Positions 1-4,954 are shown, counted from the stretch's first letter. The stretch: DNA of 5,118 nt from Gammaproteobacteria bacterium (GCA_030043215.1 JASHYG010000121.1:1-5118), one strand, 5' to 3'. Program-made: numbers and translations. The notes: generated from the sequence alone by a model not told the origin.

Positions 1-134
1 CACGCGGACGTCCGGATACGACGTCGCCGGTCTTGCCGCTCGGTCGCATGCTCGCCGTAGTCGACACCAAGCCCTGGCTCAGGTGGCATCGTACGATCTC
101 GACAAGCGCCGCTGCAGATTCGGCGACCGGCGTC

Positions 135-372
135 TCAGTCGTCGATCGCCTGATAGACCGAAGTTAGAAAGTCCGGATTGATTCCCGCAGGCTCAGATCG
201 TATCGCGGCCGATCGCATCGCCGCCGACAGCTTTTGCGCCAATGGTATCGACGTGAACCTCGCCGCGCCGGCTCACCAGTGTGACGACGCCCGGTACCTC
301 GCCGGATTCGACGTACCTTGCCATCGTGCGATGCATGCGTCCTAGCCGAGCCTTGGATAGACCTGAACTCAT
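135..372 (-). pseudogene. Serine hydrolase (class C beta-lactamase/esterase family) remnant with internal deletion
   Basis: Reading starts at ATG 372, with AGGAG at 385-381 placed 8 bases upstream, so the translation start looks intact; a GTG directly before it is an alternative. The first 59 residues resemble the N-terminus of beta-lactamase-related serine hydrolases, with ARYVESGEVPGVVTLVSRRG and then VGGDAIGRDTI, where the family normally continues into the Ser-x-x-Lys active-site helix. Here the frame hits TGA at 195-193. From 194 a different frame reads EPAGINPDFLTSVYQAIDD and stops at 137-135; FxTSVYQAIDD looks like the usual C-terminal end of the same family. The simplest reading is one deletion that removed the catalytic core (members are usually near 370-400 residues) and left the two ends joined out of frame at about 195/196. 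No catalytic Ser, Lys or Tyr remains, so no activity is expected. The N-terminal match is the stronger; the C-terminal assignment rests on recall of the family. Confidence 0.68.
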
Positions 373-464
373 CACTTTTTCTCCTCGATCGAGTTTCGCA
401 GGCGGAGGATATCGACTCTCCGATCATCCATGTCGATCACCGTCCTCGGAGAACTTGTGGCAGG

Positions 465-1022
465 TCACTTCACGGGAATGATCAGAATGGCGTGGTCCGT
501 ACCCCCGAACATGACGAACGGAACGTGCGTATCGGGATCGGTCAGATGCAGGGGCAGACCCGATTGGTTTGCGAGCGTCGAATTCAGGATCATGATGTGG
601 GGTGGAATATGAATGTAGTCCTTGCGCCCCGGGGGCAGCCGCGACGCGTTCGGGTCGACATTGCTCCAGGCAGACCCGCCCCGCAGCATGTAGGAAAGGC
701 CCGGCTTGCCCGGGTCGGGTGATCGGTGTTCCCCAAAAGTGCGCACGAAGGCCATCCCATTGGAGTCGAAGCACGCAGGAAGCGGTTCGGGATCGGCGTT
801 GCTGCGGGGAATGCATATCCAGCCGTTGTCACCTTGGCGCAGCGCCACCCAGTGTCCGTCCTTCTCCCTCTCTACCACGGTTGCCCGGGCGGCGATCGCG
901 GGCGGCGCCGCCGACAGCGCACGCCGAATCTCGGCTTCCCGAGTCTGCGAAGGCGTTGCGGCATGGGCCATCATGATCGGCAGGATGGCGATCGCGAGGA
1001 AGAGACGGCGGTCTGCATTCAT
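465..1022 (-). CDS. Secreted/periplasmic protein of unknown function
   Basis: A 185-residue protein. Residues 1-22 form a good Sec signal peptide: Asn-Ala-Asp-Arg-Arg n-region, hydrophobic LFLAIAILPIMMA core and an AHAA cleavage region. The mature part has a predicted helix (about 26-47), then strand-rich sequence with GDNGWICIP (65-72), a second cysteine at 84 in PACFDSNGM, GLSYMLRGGSAWSNVDPNA (108-126) and a C-terminal PFVMFGGTDHAILIIPV. Cys70 and Cys84 could form a disulfide in the periplasm. I recall similar secreted proteins with NGWTC, 'YML.GG...SNVDP' and 'PHIMI' blocks in proteobacteria, but know no assigned function. ATG 1022 was chosen because it places the signal peptide at the N-terminus; an in-frame GTG at 1082 would add 20 basic residues. 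No clear Shine-Dalgarno precedes 1022, so the start is not proven. It lies 87 bases downstream of the nucleotidyltransferase gene and 92 bases upstream of the broken hydrolase. Confidence 0.8.
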   Translation of the reverse strand: MNADRRLFLAIAILPIMMAHAATPSQTREAEIRRALSAAPPAIAARATVVEREKDGHWVALRQGDNGWICIPRSNADPEPLPACFDSNGMAFVRTFGEHRSPDPGKPGLSYMLRGGSAWSNVDPNASRLPPGRKDYIHIPPHIMILNSTLANQSGLPLHLTDPDTHVPFVMFGGTDHAILIIPVK

Positions 1023-1109
1023 TGGGTGCTGGGGCACAACGAGGCGATGTAGGCGGCGACGGCGTACGGACGGTGCCCGCACGATCGGTCACCCGGCGCG
1101 CTGATAGTG

Positions 1110-1922
1110 TCAGCTTTCGCGAGTGAACTGCGGGCCCGCAGCTTCCCCAGGAGCTGCAGCCTCACTCCCGCCGGCGTCACGCACGCCGACCTCGAATTCC
1201 ACTTCGCGCTGGATTTGCGGCCACCGAAGATTCTTGAAGTTCTCGTTCGTGATCTGAGCAACTGGCACACAGGACAGCACATCGAGCGCGTACTGGCGAC
1301 AGATCGAGGCAATCGTGTCGTTCGTCACGATGATTCTGATGCGCTCGATTTGGTTGAGAAGCTCACGTTCCGTCCGGTGAGCAAGGGTGTCGCGCAGAAA
1401 CGCGCCGGCAATACTGATCGCCAGTTCGGCCTGAGCCACGCCCTTGTCGTTGCGCTTCTCCGGGATCTCAGCGAGGTTATGGAGCCGGCTCGCAAGAACA
1501 TCCAGCGGGTGAAGGACGGTGACCACGGATCCGTCCGAGAGCCCGAGCGGAACCGCCCTCTTGCGGACGTCATCGGTGTGAAGGCCGACGATGGATCCCA
1601 GGAAGTCGATCTCCTTGATCCCATTCTCGGTCTGCAGAGTGAGTTGCGCTGTGACGGAGCTCAGTGCGCCTGCCCTCACCTGCTCGAGCTTCCAGTCCTT
1701 GTTGGTGAGGCCGCTCTTGACGACGAGCGCTGCGTCAACGCTGCCAATGAAATCGGCGTCCCGCGTCACATTGGCCGTCAATACCGTAGGAATTGCGACC
1801 TGGTAGAAGTTCGCCCAGACCGATAGCGCCTGCCCTCCGACGAGGATGGCGATTCTCTCGCTTGCGCGCAGGATCTCGGCCACCTCATCGACGGAGAGTG
1901 GGAGCTTTGGCAAATCACTCAA
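1110..1922 (-). CDS. AbiEii/MNT-like nucleotidyltransferase, putative toxin of a TA pair
   Basis: A protein of about 270 residues (numbered from TTG 1922) with polymerase-beta nucleotidyltransferase signatures. ILVGGQALSVWANFY holds the GG loop (Gly29-Gly30), TRDADF gives the D-x-D pair (Asp55, Asp57) expected to bind metal, and KEIDFLG gives a third acidic residue (Asp106). A later HPLDVLASRLHNL block (138-150) and the following helical AQAELAISIAGAFL recur in AbiEii/DUF6036-like nucleotidyltransferases. Known relatives (AbiEii, MenA) add nucleotides to tRNA or other targets and act as growth-inhibiting toxins; that this one does so is inference. The start is uncertain. TTG 1922 overlaps the antitoxin stop by 8 bases, typical of translational coupling; GTG 1976 is also in frame but would overlap the antitoxin by 62 bases, and neither has a strong Shine-Dalgarno. 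The C-terminal tail (about 249-270) is Ala/Gly-rich and probably disordered. The upstream DinJ-like gene makes a toxin-antitoxin role likely; a housekeeping transferase is less likely. Confidence 0.8.
   Translation of the reverse strand: MSDLPKLPLSVDEVAEILRASERIAILVGGQALSVWANFYQVAIPTVLTANVTRDADFIGSVDAALVVKSGLTNKDWKLEQVRAGALSSVTAQLTLQTENGIKEIDFLGSIVGLHTDDVRKRAVPLGLSDGSVVTVLHPLDVLASRLHNLAEIPEKRNDKGVAQAELAISIAGAFLRDTLAHRTERELLNQIERIRIIVTNDTIASICRQYALDVLSCVPVAQITNENFKNLRWPQIQREVEFEVGVRDAGGSEAAAPGEAAGPQFTRES
1128..1157. repeat. Two adjoining GC-rich dyads in the 3' end of the nucleotidyltransferase gene
   Basis: CTGCGGGCCCGCAG (1128-1141) is a perfect 14-bp palindrome. Its right arm overlaps a second dyad, GCAGCT (1138-1143) pairing with AGCTGC (1152-1157) across 8 bases. 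Both fall in codons for the Ala/Gly-rich C-terminal tail. They could form alternative RNA hairpins before the stop codon. No U-tract follows, so this is not a standard terminator; biased Ala/Gly codons in GC-rich DNA may explain it. Confidence 0.4.
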
Positions 1923-2298
1923 ACGGCACTTCGCACTCGGCAAACGCGTTCTGCGGCCACTGCGGCACAGCCCCACGGAGCATCCGCGAGGGGATCATCA
2001 GGGTTTCCTCCGGCTGATGCGCCCCGCTCGCTGCTTTTGACTGATCGGACGCCTGCAGGGCGCGCTTACGCGCCCAGAACTGTTCCTCGGTGATCGTTCC
2101 CAGCTTCGCGTCGCGCACCCCACCCAGCGCAGTGCGGACCTGGAACGGCAACTCCTTGTCGTTGGCCACCCGGACCATCACTTCACGCAGCACATCGGAG
2201 ACGGTGAGGCCCATTGCCTCCAACACCCGCGCAGCCTGCTCCTTCAACCCAGGGTCGATCCTCGCGCGTACGACGGCATCCTTGGCGGAAGTGATCAT
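1915..2298 (-). CDS. RelB/DinJ-family ribbon-helix-helix antitoxin
   Basis: A 127-residue protein whose first half closely follows the DinJ pattern: a DNA-contacting strand AVVRARID (8-15), helix 1 PGLKEQAARVLEAMG (16-30), the LTVSD turn (31-35), helix 2 to about 46 and then KELPFQVR (48-55). In the family this half dimerises as a ribbon-helix-helix and binds the module's own operator, and the C-terminal half wraps the toxin. ATG 2298 was chosen because GAGGAA sits at 2309-2304, five bases upstream; a TTG at 2322 lies inside the promoter candidate and is unlikely. DinJ proteins are usually about 85-100 residues; this one carries an extra tail (about 84-127), Pro-, Gln- and Trp-containing and ending PQWPQNAFAECEVPFE. 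Its gene overlaps the nucleotidyltransferase instead of a yafQ/relE toxin gene. The family call is strong; that it neutralises the nucleotidyltransferase is inferred from gene order. Confidence 0.87.
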   Translation of the reverse strand: MITSAKDAVVRARIDPGLKEQAARVLEAMGLTVSDVLREVMVRVANDKELPFQVRTALGGVRDAKLGTITEEQFWARKRALQASDQSKAASGAHQPEETLMIPSRMLRGAVPQWPQNAFAECEVPFE

Positions 2299-2303
2299 GC
2301 TTG

Positions 2304-2309
2304 TTCCTC
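2304..2309 (-). promoter_or_regulatory. Ribosome binding site of the antitoxin gene
   Basis: GAGGAA on the minus strand lies 5 bases before ATG 2298. It is the strongest Shine-Dalgarno of the two-gene module, whereas the nucleotidyltransferase has none that is clear. This favours abundant antitoxin with the second gene translated by coupling, the usual stoichiometry of TA operons. Confidence 0.65.
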
Positions 2310-2321
2310 GATGTAGTACCA

Positions 2322-2350
2322 AGTGTAGCTACAACGTGCGTCATGAGCAA
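2322..2350 (-). promoter_or_regulatory. Candidate sigma-70 promoter of the antitoxin/nucleotidyltransferase operon
   Basis: On the minus strand, TTGCTC (2350-2345) and TACACT (2327-2322) are separated by 17 bases. The -10 matches the consensus at 4 of 6 positions and the -35 only at TTG. Transcription would begin near 2315, giving a leader of roughly 15-20 bases before ATG 2298 that still includes the GAGGAA site. The stretch upstream (2351-2380) is locally AT-rich, unlike the surrounding DNA. The placement is reasonable but the match is modest. Confidence 0.4.
2324..2333. promoter_or_regulatory. Perfect 10-bp palindrome over the -10 element, candidate antitoxin operator
   Basis: TGTAGCTACA is its own reverse complement and overlaps the candidate -10 hexamer. 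A related half, TGTAGTACCA, occurs 12 bases away (2312-2321). RelB/DinJ proteins autoregulate by binding short palindromes that cover their promoter, so this is the natural operator candidate. The length is short enough for chance occurrence; its position is the main support. Confidence 0.4.
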
Positions 2351-2486
2351 GCCACTGCTAATAACCCTATTAAATTCATGGACTAAGGACACAGAGGAGG
2401 CGCGCCGATCATTGAGCACTGGAGTGACGCGGCTACGCGCTGAGCGCCAGCACCCCGATTCAGTTATCAGCACGATGCGCGGGCTG

Positions 2487-3245
2487 CTAATACCCCACGG
2501 TGAAGCGCTTGCCGATGAACCGTGGATGCTCAGCCTCATCGACAGCGGCCACCGCAAGATCGGCAATGTTGATCACGCTGTCGCCGTTCGCCTCTCGCAC
2601 GAGTTCCGTGGTTGAGACACGGTATTTGCCCGTTCGATGTGGCCGGGGCCGTGCGTGCATCTTCCACCCCTGAATATCCAGCGGCGGTGTAAGCACCGTC
2701 CAGCGGATGTGGCTCGCGCGATAGGTCTGCAAAGCGAGCAGGTGTCCGAAGATGATGCCATACATGGGGCTGCCGGCTGGAAGACGTATATGCGCGAGAA
2801 GCGCTTCCCGAGTTTCATACATAGTGGGAGCGCCCCCGATCTGAATGACATGGGGACTATCCCGTACGCCCGTGTAGGCTTCGACGGCGACCTTCGCGGC
2901 ACGCGCCGATACCGAATTCTCGGGCACGGTGTCCGCGCCGTTGCCGAGCACCGAGATGATCACGACATCCGCGCCCTGGGTGATGCGTTTGAAGCTGTTC
3001 AGGTTAGTTACGTCGCCCGCGACTGCGGCGTAGTGAGGATTGGCGACCCTCAGCTCCGTCGGATCGCGAGCGACGCCGATGACGGTGTCTCCGCGCCTTA
3101 GGGCCTCCTGCGCGATGACGCTGCCGATGGCGCCCGTCGCTCCGTAAATGACAATCCGCTCGCCCCTCGCCGCCGCGGATCCCATGGCCACCATCAGCAA
3201 TAACACCAGGCCACTGCGGCACATTACCCCACCGATCCGAACCAT
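2487..3245 (-). CDS. NAD(P)-binding reductase (COG2910/NmrA-like) with signal peptide
   Basis: A 252-residue protein. After an N-terminal hydrophobic segment (about 11-23) and a GSAAA cleavage-like site, the Rossmann fold begins directly: RIVIYGATGAIG with Gly35, Gly38 and Gly41 as the dinucleotide loop, then VIGVARDP (55-62), where Arg60 after strand 2 suggests NADPH preference, and AGDVTN (76-81). The C-terminal block GKYRVSTTEL...INIADLAVAAVDEAEHPRFIGKRFTVGY matches the hallmark ending of COG2910 'putative NADH-flavin reductase' proteins, which are atypical SDRs without the Tyr-xxx-Lys pair; none is visible here. The substrate is unknown. ATG 3245 is supported by AAAGGAG seven bases upstream; Met8 (3224) is an alternative that keeps the signal peptide. 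It follows the Rieske oxygenase on the same strand by 108 bases, so co-transcription is plausible. A nucleotide-dependent reductase with an export signal is odd, because NAD(P)H is cytoplasmic; the segment could instead be a membrane anchor. Confidence 0.85.
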   Translation of the reverse strand: MVRIGGVMCRSGLVLLLMVAMGSAAARGERIVIYGATGAIGSVIAQEALRRGDTVIGVARDPTELRVANPHYAAVAGDVTNLNSFKRITQGADVVIISVLGNGADTVPENSVSARAAKVAVEAYTGVRDSPHVIQIGGAPTMYETREALLAHIRLPAGSPMYGIIFGHLLALQTYRASHIRWTVLTPPLDIQGWKMHARPRPHRTGKYRVSTTELVREANGDSVINIADLAVAAVDEAEHPRFIGKRFTVGY

Positions 3246-3252
3246 CGCCCGA

Positions 3253-3259
3253 CTCCTTT
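3253..3259 (-). promoter_or_regulatory. Ribosome binding site fixing the start of the reductase gene
   Basis: AAAGGAG on the minus strand ends 7 bases before ATG 3245. It favours this start over the downstream in-frame ATG at 3224, and so includes the seven residues MVRIGGV ahead of the signal peptide core. Confidence 0.7.
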
Positions 3260-3265
3260 AGCGTT

Positions 3266-3337
3266 CTACTCGCCTTTGCGACGCAGGAGTTCAATCCCGA
3301 GTCGTCGCCACGCCTCTGTCGCGCGGGGGAAGTGCAT
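3266..3337 (-). CDS. Possible 23-residue small protein between oxygenase and reductase genes
   Basis: ATG 3337 opens a 23-codon frame ending at TAG 3268-3266, between the oxygenase stop and the reductase ribosome binding site. AAGGG lies five bases before the ATG. The peptide (starting MHFPRATEAWRRLGIELL) would be a basic amphipathic helix. I recognise no family. It might be a small protein, a coupling leader for the reductase gene, the tail of a decayed gene, or chance. Low confidence. Confidence 0.2.
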   Translation of the reverse strand: MHFPRATEAWRRLGIELLRRKGE

Positions 3338-3353
3338 CGATACCCTTGGCGCC

Positions 3354-4628
3354 TTACGCAACTTCCAGCGACGGCGGATTGAACGCGTCGATCTCCTTCC
3401 AATCCTCCCCGTGCGGGTACGCGAAGGAAATCGCGCGGATCTTCGTGAAGTCGACGTCCTCTCCAGCGAAGGAGATCTTGCCGTCGGCCTTATAGGCCTC
3501 GATGGCGCGAAGCAGCAGGGTCCGGGCCCGGAGGATCACGAGGTCGCACCTTCCCAGATGCTGCTTGCTGCGATCGACGATCGGCCCCATGGACTCCTGG
3601 ACGGCGAAATCCTCATAGGCATTGCCGCGTCCGACGATTCCGCTCCAGTGACCGCGCTTCATCGCCTCGCGATCCTGGTGCCACATGTTGTCGCGACTCC
3701 CCATATCGGAATTGAAGAAGTCGGGGTCGCCCGAATCGGAGCCGTAGATACCCGTGGAGTCGATGGGCATCGGCCCATGGACGTTGAACGCGATATACCA
3801 CTGCGCCGTCCACTCATCGTCGATGGGGATGGAGCAGCAAGCCAGCGCCGGGCCGCCGGGAGCCGCGGGGATGAACGAGAAAAACGGCAGAGCGACCTCC
3901 CGGATACGGGCATAGCACCGTCCGTTCGGCTGCTCGCGGAGCGCTGCTTCGCGAAAACCATAAGGCTTGGCGACCAACTCGAAATTGGGCGCCGCATTAT
4001 CCAGCATGTAATCGGATTCGACCTTGAAGACTTGGCGTCCGGCCGAGCTGCCGATATTGGAGGAATGCAGGAAGCTCACGTGCGCCGAATCCAGCAGGGC
4101 CTCGAGCCCTTGCAGCCAGTTGCAATGAATGATGCCGCGGCGGGCCGCCACTTGATCGTCCGGCAGGCTCGTGAACTCGAAATCGGGGAACCTCGGCGGA
4201 TTCGCCTTGTGCTTGCCGAGATAGACCCAGAGCAGCCCGCCGGCATCGCGAGCTGGATGGCTACGCACGGGGACGCTGGCGGCGAAGCGGTCACGCCCGG
4301 CGCGCAGCTCCGTCGGCGCATCGACACACTTGCCGTCAACGGAGAACTTCCACCCGTGGAAGATGCATCTCAGGCCGCCCTCCTCGTTCCTCGCGAGCGC
4401 GAGGCTAGCGCAGCGGTGCGGGCAGGCCTCCTGCATGAAACCGACGCGGCCGTCGGTCGCGCGGAAAGCGACGAAGTCCTCTCCGAACAGCCGTATCCGC
4501 TCGGGCGCGCCATCGACCTCCAGCTTGGCCGAGCGACAGGCCGGCACCCAGTACTCGCGCAGATACTCACCCATCGGTGTATCCGGCCCAACGCGGGTCA
4601 GAAGCTCGTTGTGCTCGGGCTTGAGCAT
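3354..4628 (-). CDS. Rieske non-haem iron oxygenase, phthalate 4,5-dioxygenase/LigXa-like alpha subunit
   Basis: A 424-residue oxygenase component, normal length for this group. The Rieske [2Fe-2S] site is complete: Cys69-x-His71, sixteen residues, then Cys88-x2-His91, followed by GWKFSVDGKC. The catalytic domain has the classic block NWLQGLEALLDSAHVSFLH: Asn170, the bridging Asp180, and iron-binding His183 and His188. Asp340 in YEDFAVQESMGPI is the likely third ligand, and the following MGPIVDRSKQHLG is typical of phthalate dioxygenase, phenoxybenzoate dioxygenase and LigXa-type O-demethylases. Such enzymes hydroxylate or O-demethylate aromatic or steroid-like substrates in the cytoplasm, using electrons from a separate reductase that is not seen here. 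The true substrate cannot be read from the sequence. ATG 4628 was chosen because AGGAG lies six bases upstream and MLKPEHNELLTRVGPDTPMG is the usual N-terminus. The frame stays open upstream to 4832, but that extension looks untranslated. It is the first gene of a likely operon with the reductase. Confidence 0.93.
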   Translation of the reverse strand: MLKPEHNELLTRVGPDTPMGEYLREYWVPACRSAKLEVDGAPERIRLFGEDFVAFRATDGRVGFMQEACPHRCASLALARNEEGGLRCIFHGWKFSVDGKCVDAPTELRAGRDRFAASVPVRSHPARDAGGLLWVYLGKHKANPPRFPDFEFTSLPDDQVAARRGIIHCNWLQGLEALLDSAHVSFLHSSNIGSSAGRQVFKVESDYMLDNAAPNFELVAKPYGFREAALREQPNGRCYARIREVALPFFSFIPAAPGGPALACCSIPIDDEWTAQWYIAFNVHGPMPIDSTGIYGSDSGDPDFFNSDMGSRDNMWHQDREAMKRGHWSGIVGRGNAYEDFAVQESMGPIVDRSKQHLGRCDLVILRARTLLLRAIEAYKADGKISFAGEDVDFTKIRAISFAYPHGEDWKEIDAFNPPSLEVA

Positions 4629-4634
4629 GCTTGA

Positions 4635-4639
4635 CTCCT
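4635..4639 (-). promoter_or_regulatory. Ribosome binding site of the Rieske oxygenase gene
   Basis: AGGAG on the minus strand sits 6 bases before ATG 4628. It decides the start against upstream in-frame codons in the long open frame, and lies only 13 bases from the base of the leader inverted repeat at 4653-4686. Confidence 0.75.
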
Positions 4640-4652
4640 GGTTACTGAGCGT

Positions 4653-4686
4653 CGCCGGCGACCAAGTAACGGCTTGGTCGCCGGTG
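4653..4686. repeat. Strong inverted repeat in the oxygenase leader (12-bp perfect stem, 6-base loop)
   Basis: CCGGCGACCAAG (4655-4666) and CTTGGTCGCCGG (4673-4684) are exact reverse complements around TAACGG. In plus-strand RNA the stem extends through a G-U and a C-G pair to 4653/4686. In the oxygenase mRNA it would form a stable hairpin ending about 14 bases before the Shine-Dalgarno. No U-tract follows on either strand, so it is not a standard intrinsic terminator. It may be a protein-binding dyad, an mRNA-stabilising hairpin or a translational control element. Confidence 0.75.
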
Positions 4687-4702
4687 TGGTCCTCCACCTC
4701 GC

Positions 4703-4816
4703 TTATTTTGCCCCAACAGGGCCACGGATGGTGAATTTGCCGGCGCGGGTTCCACAGCCGTACGACGCGACGAACTTCGGCACGACCTCCGGCGCATCCC
4801 GTAAATGGGAGTTCCG
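4703..4816 (-). pseudogene. Coding-like C-terminal gene fragment (about 37 codons)
   Basis: Between TGA 4819-4817 and TAA 4705-4703, the minus strand reads a 37-codon open stretch containing APEVVPKFVASYGCGTRAG and ending GPVGAK. Third codon positions are mostly G or C and the composition is protein-like, unlike the Arg-rich readings of the other frames. It has no ATG. It could be the tail of a gene whose front was lost, or chance. I do not recognise the family. Confidence 0.25.
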
Positions 4817-4831
4817 TCACCATCTGCCACA

Positions 4832-4850
4832 TACTCTGTAATACAGAGTA
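4832..4850. promoter_or_regulatory. Perfect 19-bp palindrome, candidate operator (TetR-type size)
   Basis: TACTCTGTA-A-TACAGAGTA has two perfect 9-bp arms around one base. It lies in the divergent region directly upstream of a plus-strand -35 candidate and about 200 bases upstream of the oxygenase start. Its size and symmetry suit a dimeric helix-turn-helix repressor such as TetR or MarR. It is not a LexA box: CTGT and ACAG are 3 bases apart here, against 8 in the enterobacterial box. No regulator gene lies in the window. Confidence 0.65.
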
Positions 4851-4851
4851 C

Positions 4852-4881
4852 TTTACATTTATGCCAGATTACGCCTAAGAT
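4852..4881 (+). promoter_or_regulatory. Candidate sigma-70 promoter for the right-hand plus-strand gene
   Basis: TTTACA (4852-4857, 5 of 6 to the -35 consensus) and TAAGAT (4876-4881, 4 of 6 to the -10) are 18 bases apart. Initiation would fall near 4888, after the in-frame ATG at 4880 and before ATG 4955. The palindrome at 4832-4850 ends one base before the -35, so a bound regulator could influence this promoter. Confidence 0.4.
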
Positions 4882-4954
4882 GCCACCCTCATGGAACGGG
4901 CGGCGGCGTCGCGCAGGCCCAGAAGTGGTCCACGGCGACTCGGGGGTACGGTCC

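Larger units (their letters stand above)
4629..4954. other. Divergent intergenic region between oxygenase and radical SAM-like genes
   Basis: This 326-base stretch separates two divergently read genes. From left to right it holds the oxygenase ribosome binding site, a strong inverted repeat (4653-4686), a coding-like minus-strand fragment without a start codon (4703-4816), a perfect 19-bp palindrome (4832-4850), a plus-strand promoter candidate (4852-4881) and the leader of the right-hand gene. The block from about 4830 to 4880 is visibly AT-richer than its surroundings, as expected for a control region. No convincing minus-strand promoter for the oxygenase was found. Confidence 0.6.

Noticed and set aside
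3..167. Plus-strand open frame containing LAVVDTKPWLRWHRT, loosely like integrase/transposase catalytic-domain text
   Set aside because: The similarity is a few residues only, the frame runs through the hydrolase C-terminal codons on the other strand, and no DDE motif or inverted repeat is visible. Minus-strand frames over 1-134 are also open but match nothing I know.
1100..1114. GCTGA-TAGTG-TCAGC hairpin at the nucleotidyltransferase stop codon
   Set aside because: A 5-bp stem without a T-tract is too weak to call a terminator.
1107..1826. 239-codon open frame on the plus strand opposite the nucleotidyltransferase
   Set aside because: Antisense shadow: no recognisable motif, while the minus strand carries the GG, DxD and HPL motifs.
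2355..2492. 9-bp direct repeats CTGCTAATA (2355-2363 and 2484-2492) as a target-site duplication around a 120-bp insertion
   Set aside because: The enclosed 120 bases have no terminal inverted repeats, and the right copy overlaps the reductase stop codon. Probably chance.
3276..4634. 452-codon open frame on the plus strand opposite the Rieske oxygenase
   Set aside because: It is the antisense mirror of a gene with complete Rieske and iron-binding motifs; its own reading is Arg/Asp/Ile-rich with no domain. Long antisense frames are expected in GC-rich genes.
4653..4686. Inverted repeat as a rho-independent terminator
   Set aside because: No run of T follows the stem on either strand, and it sits in a leader rather than after a gene.
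4629..4832. Upstream extension of the oxygenase frame by 68 codons
   Set aside because: The extension has no resemblance to the family N-terminus, crosses the leader inverted repeat, and begins at the edge of the palindrome. The Shine-Dalgarno before ATG 4628 fits the usual start.
4832..4850. Palindrome as a LexA/SOS box
   Set aside because: The CTGT and ACAG halves are 3 bases apart; the enterobacterial LexA box needs 8.
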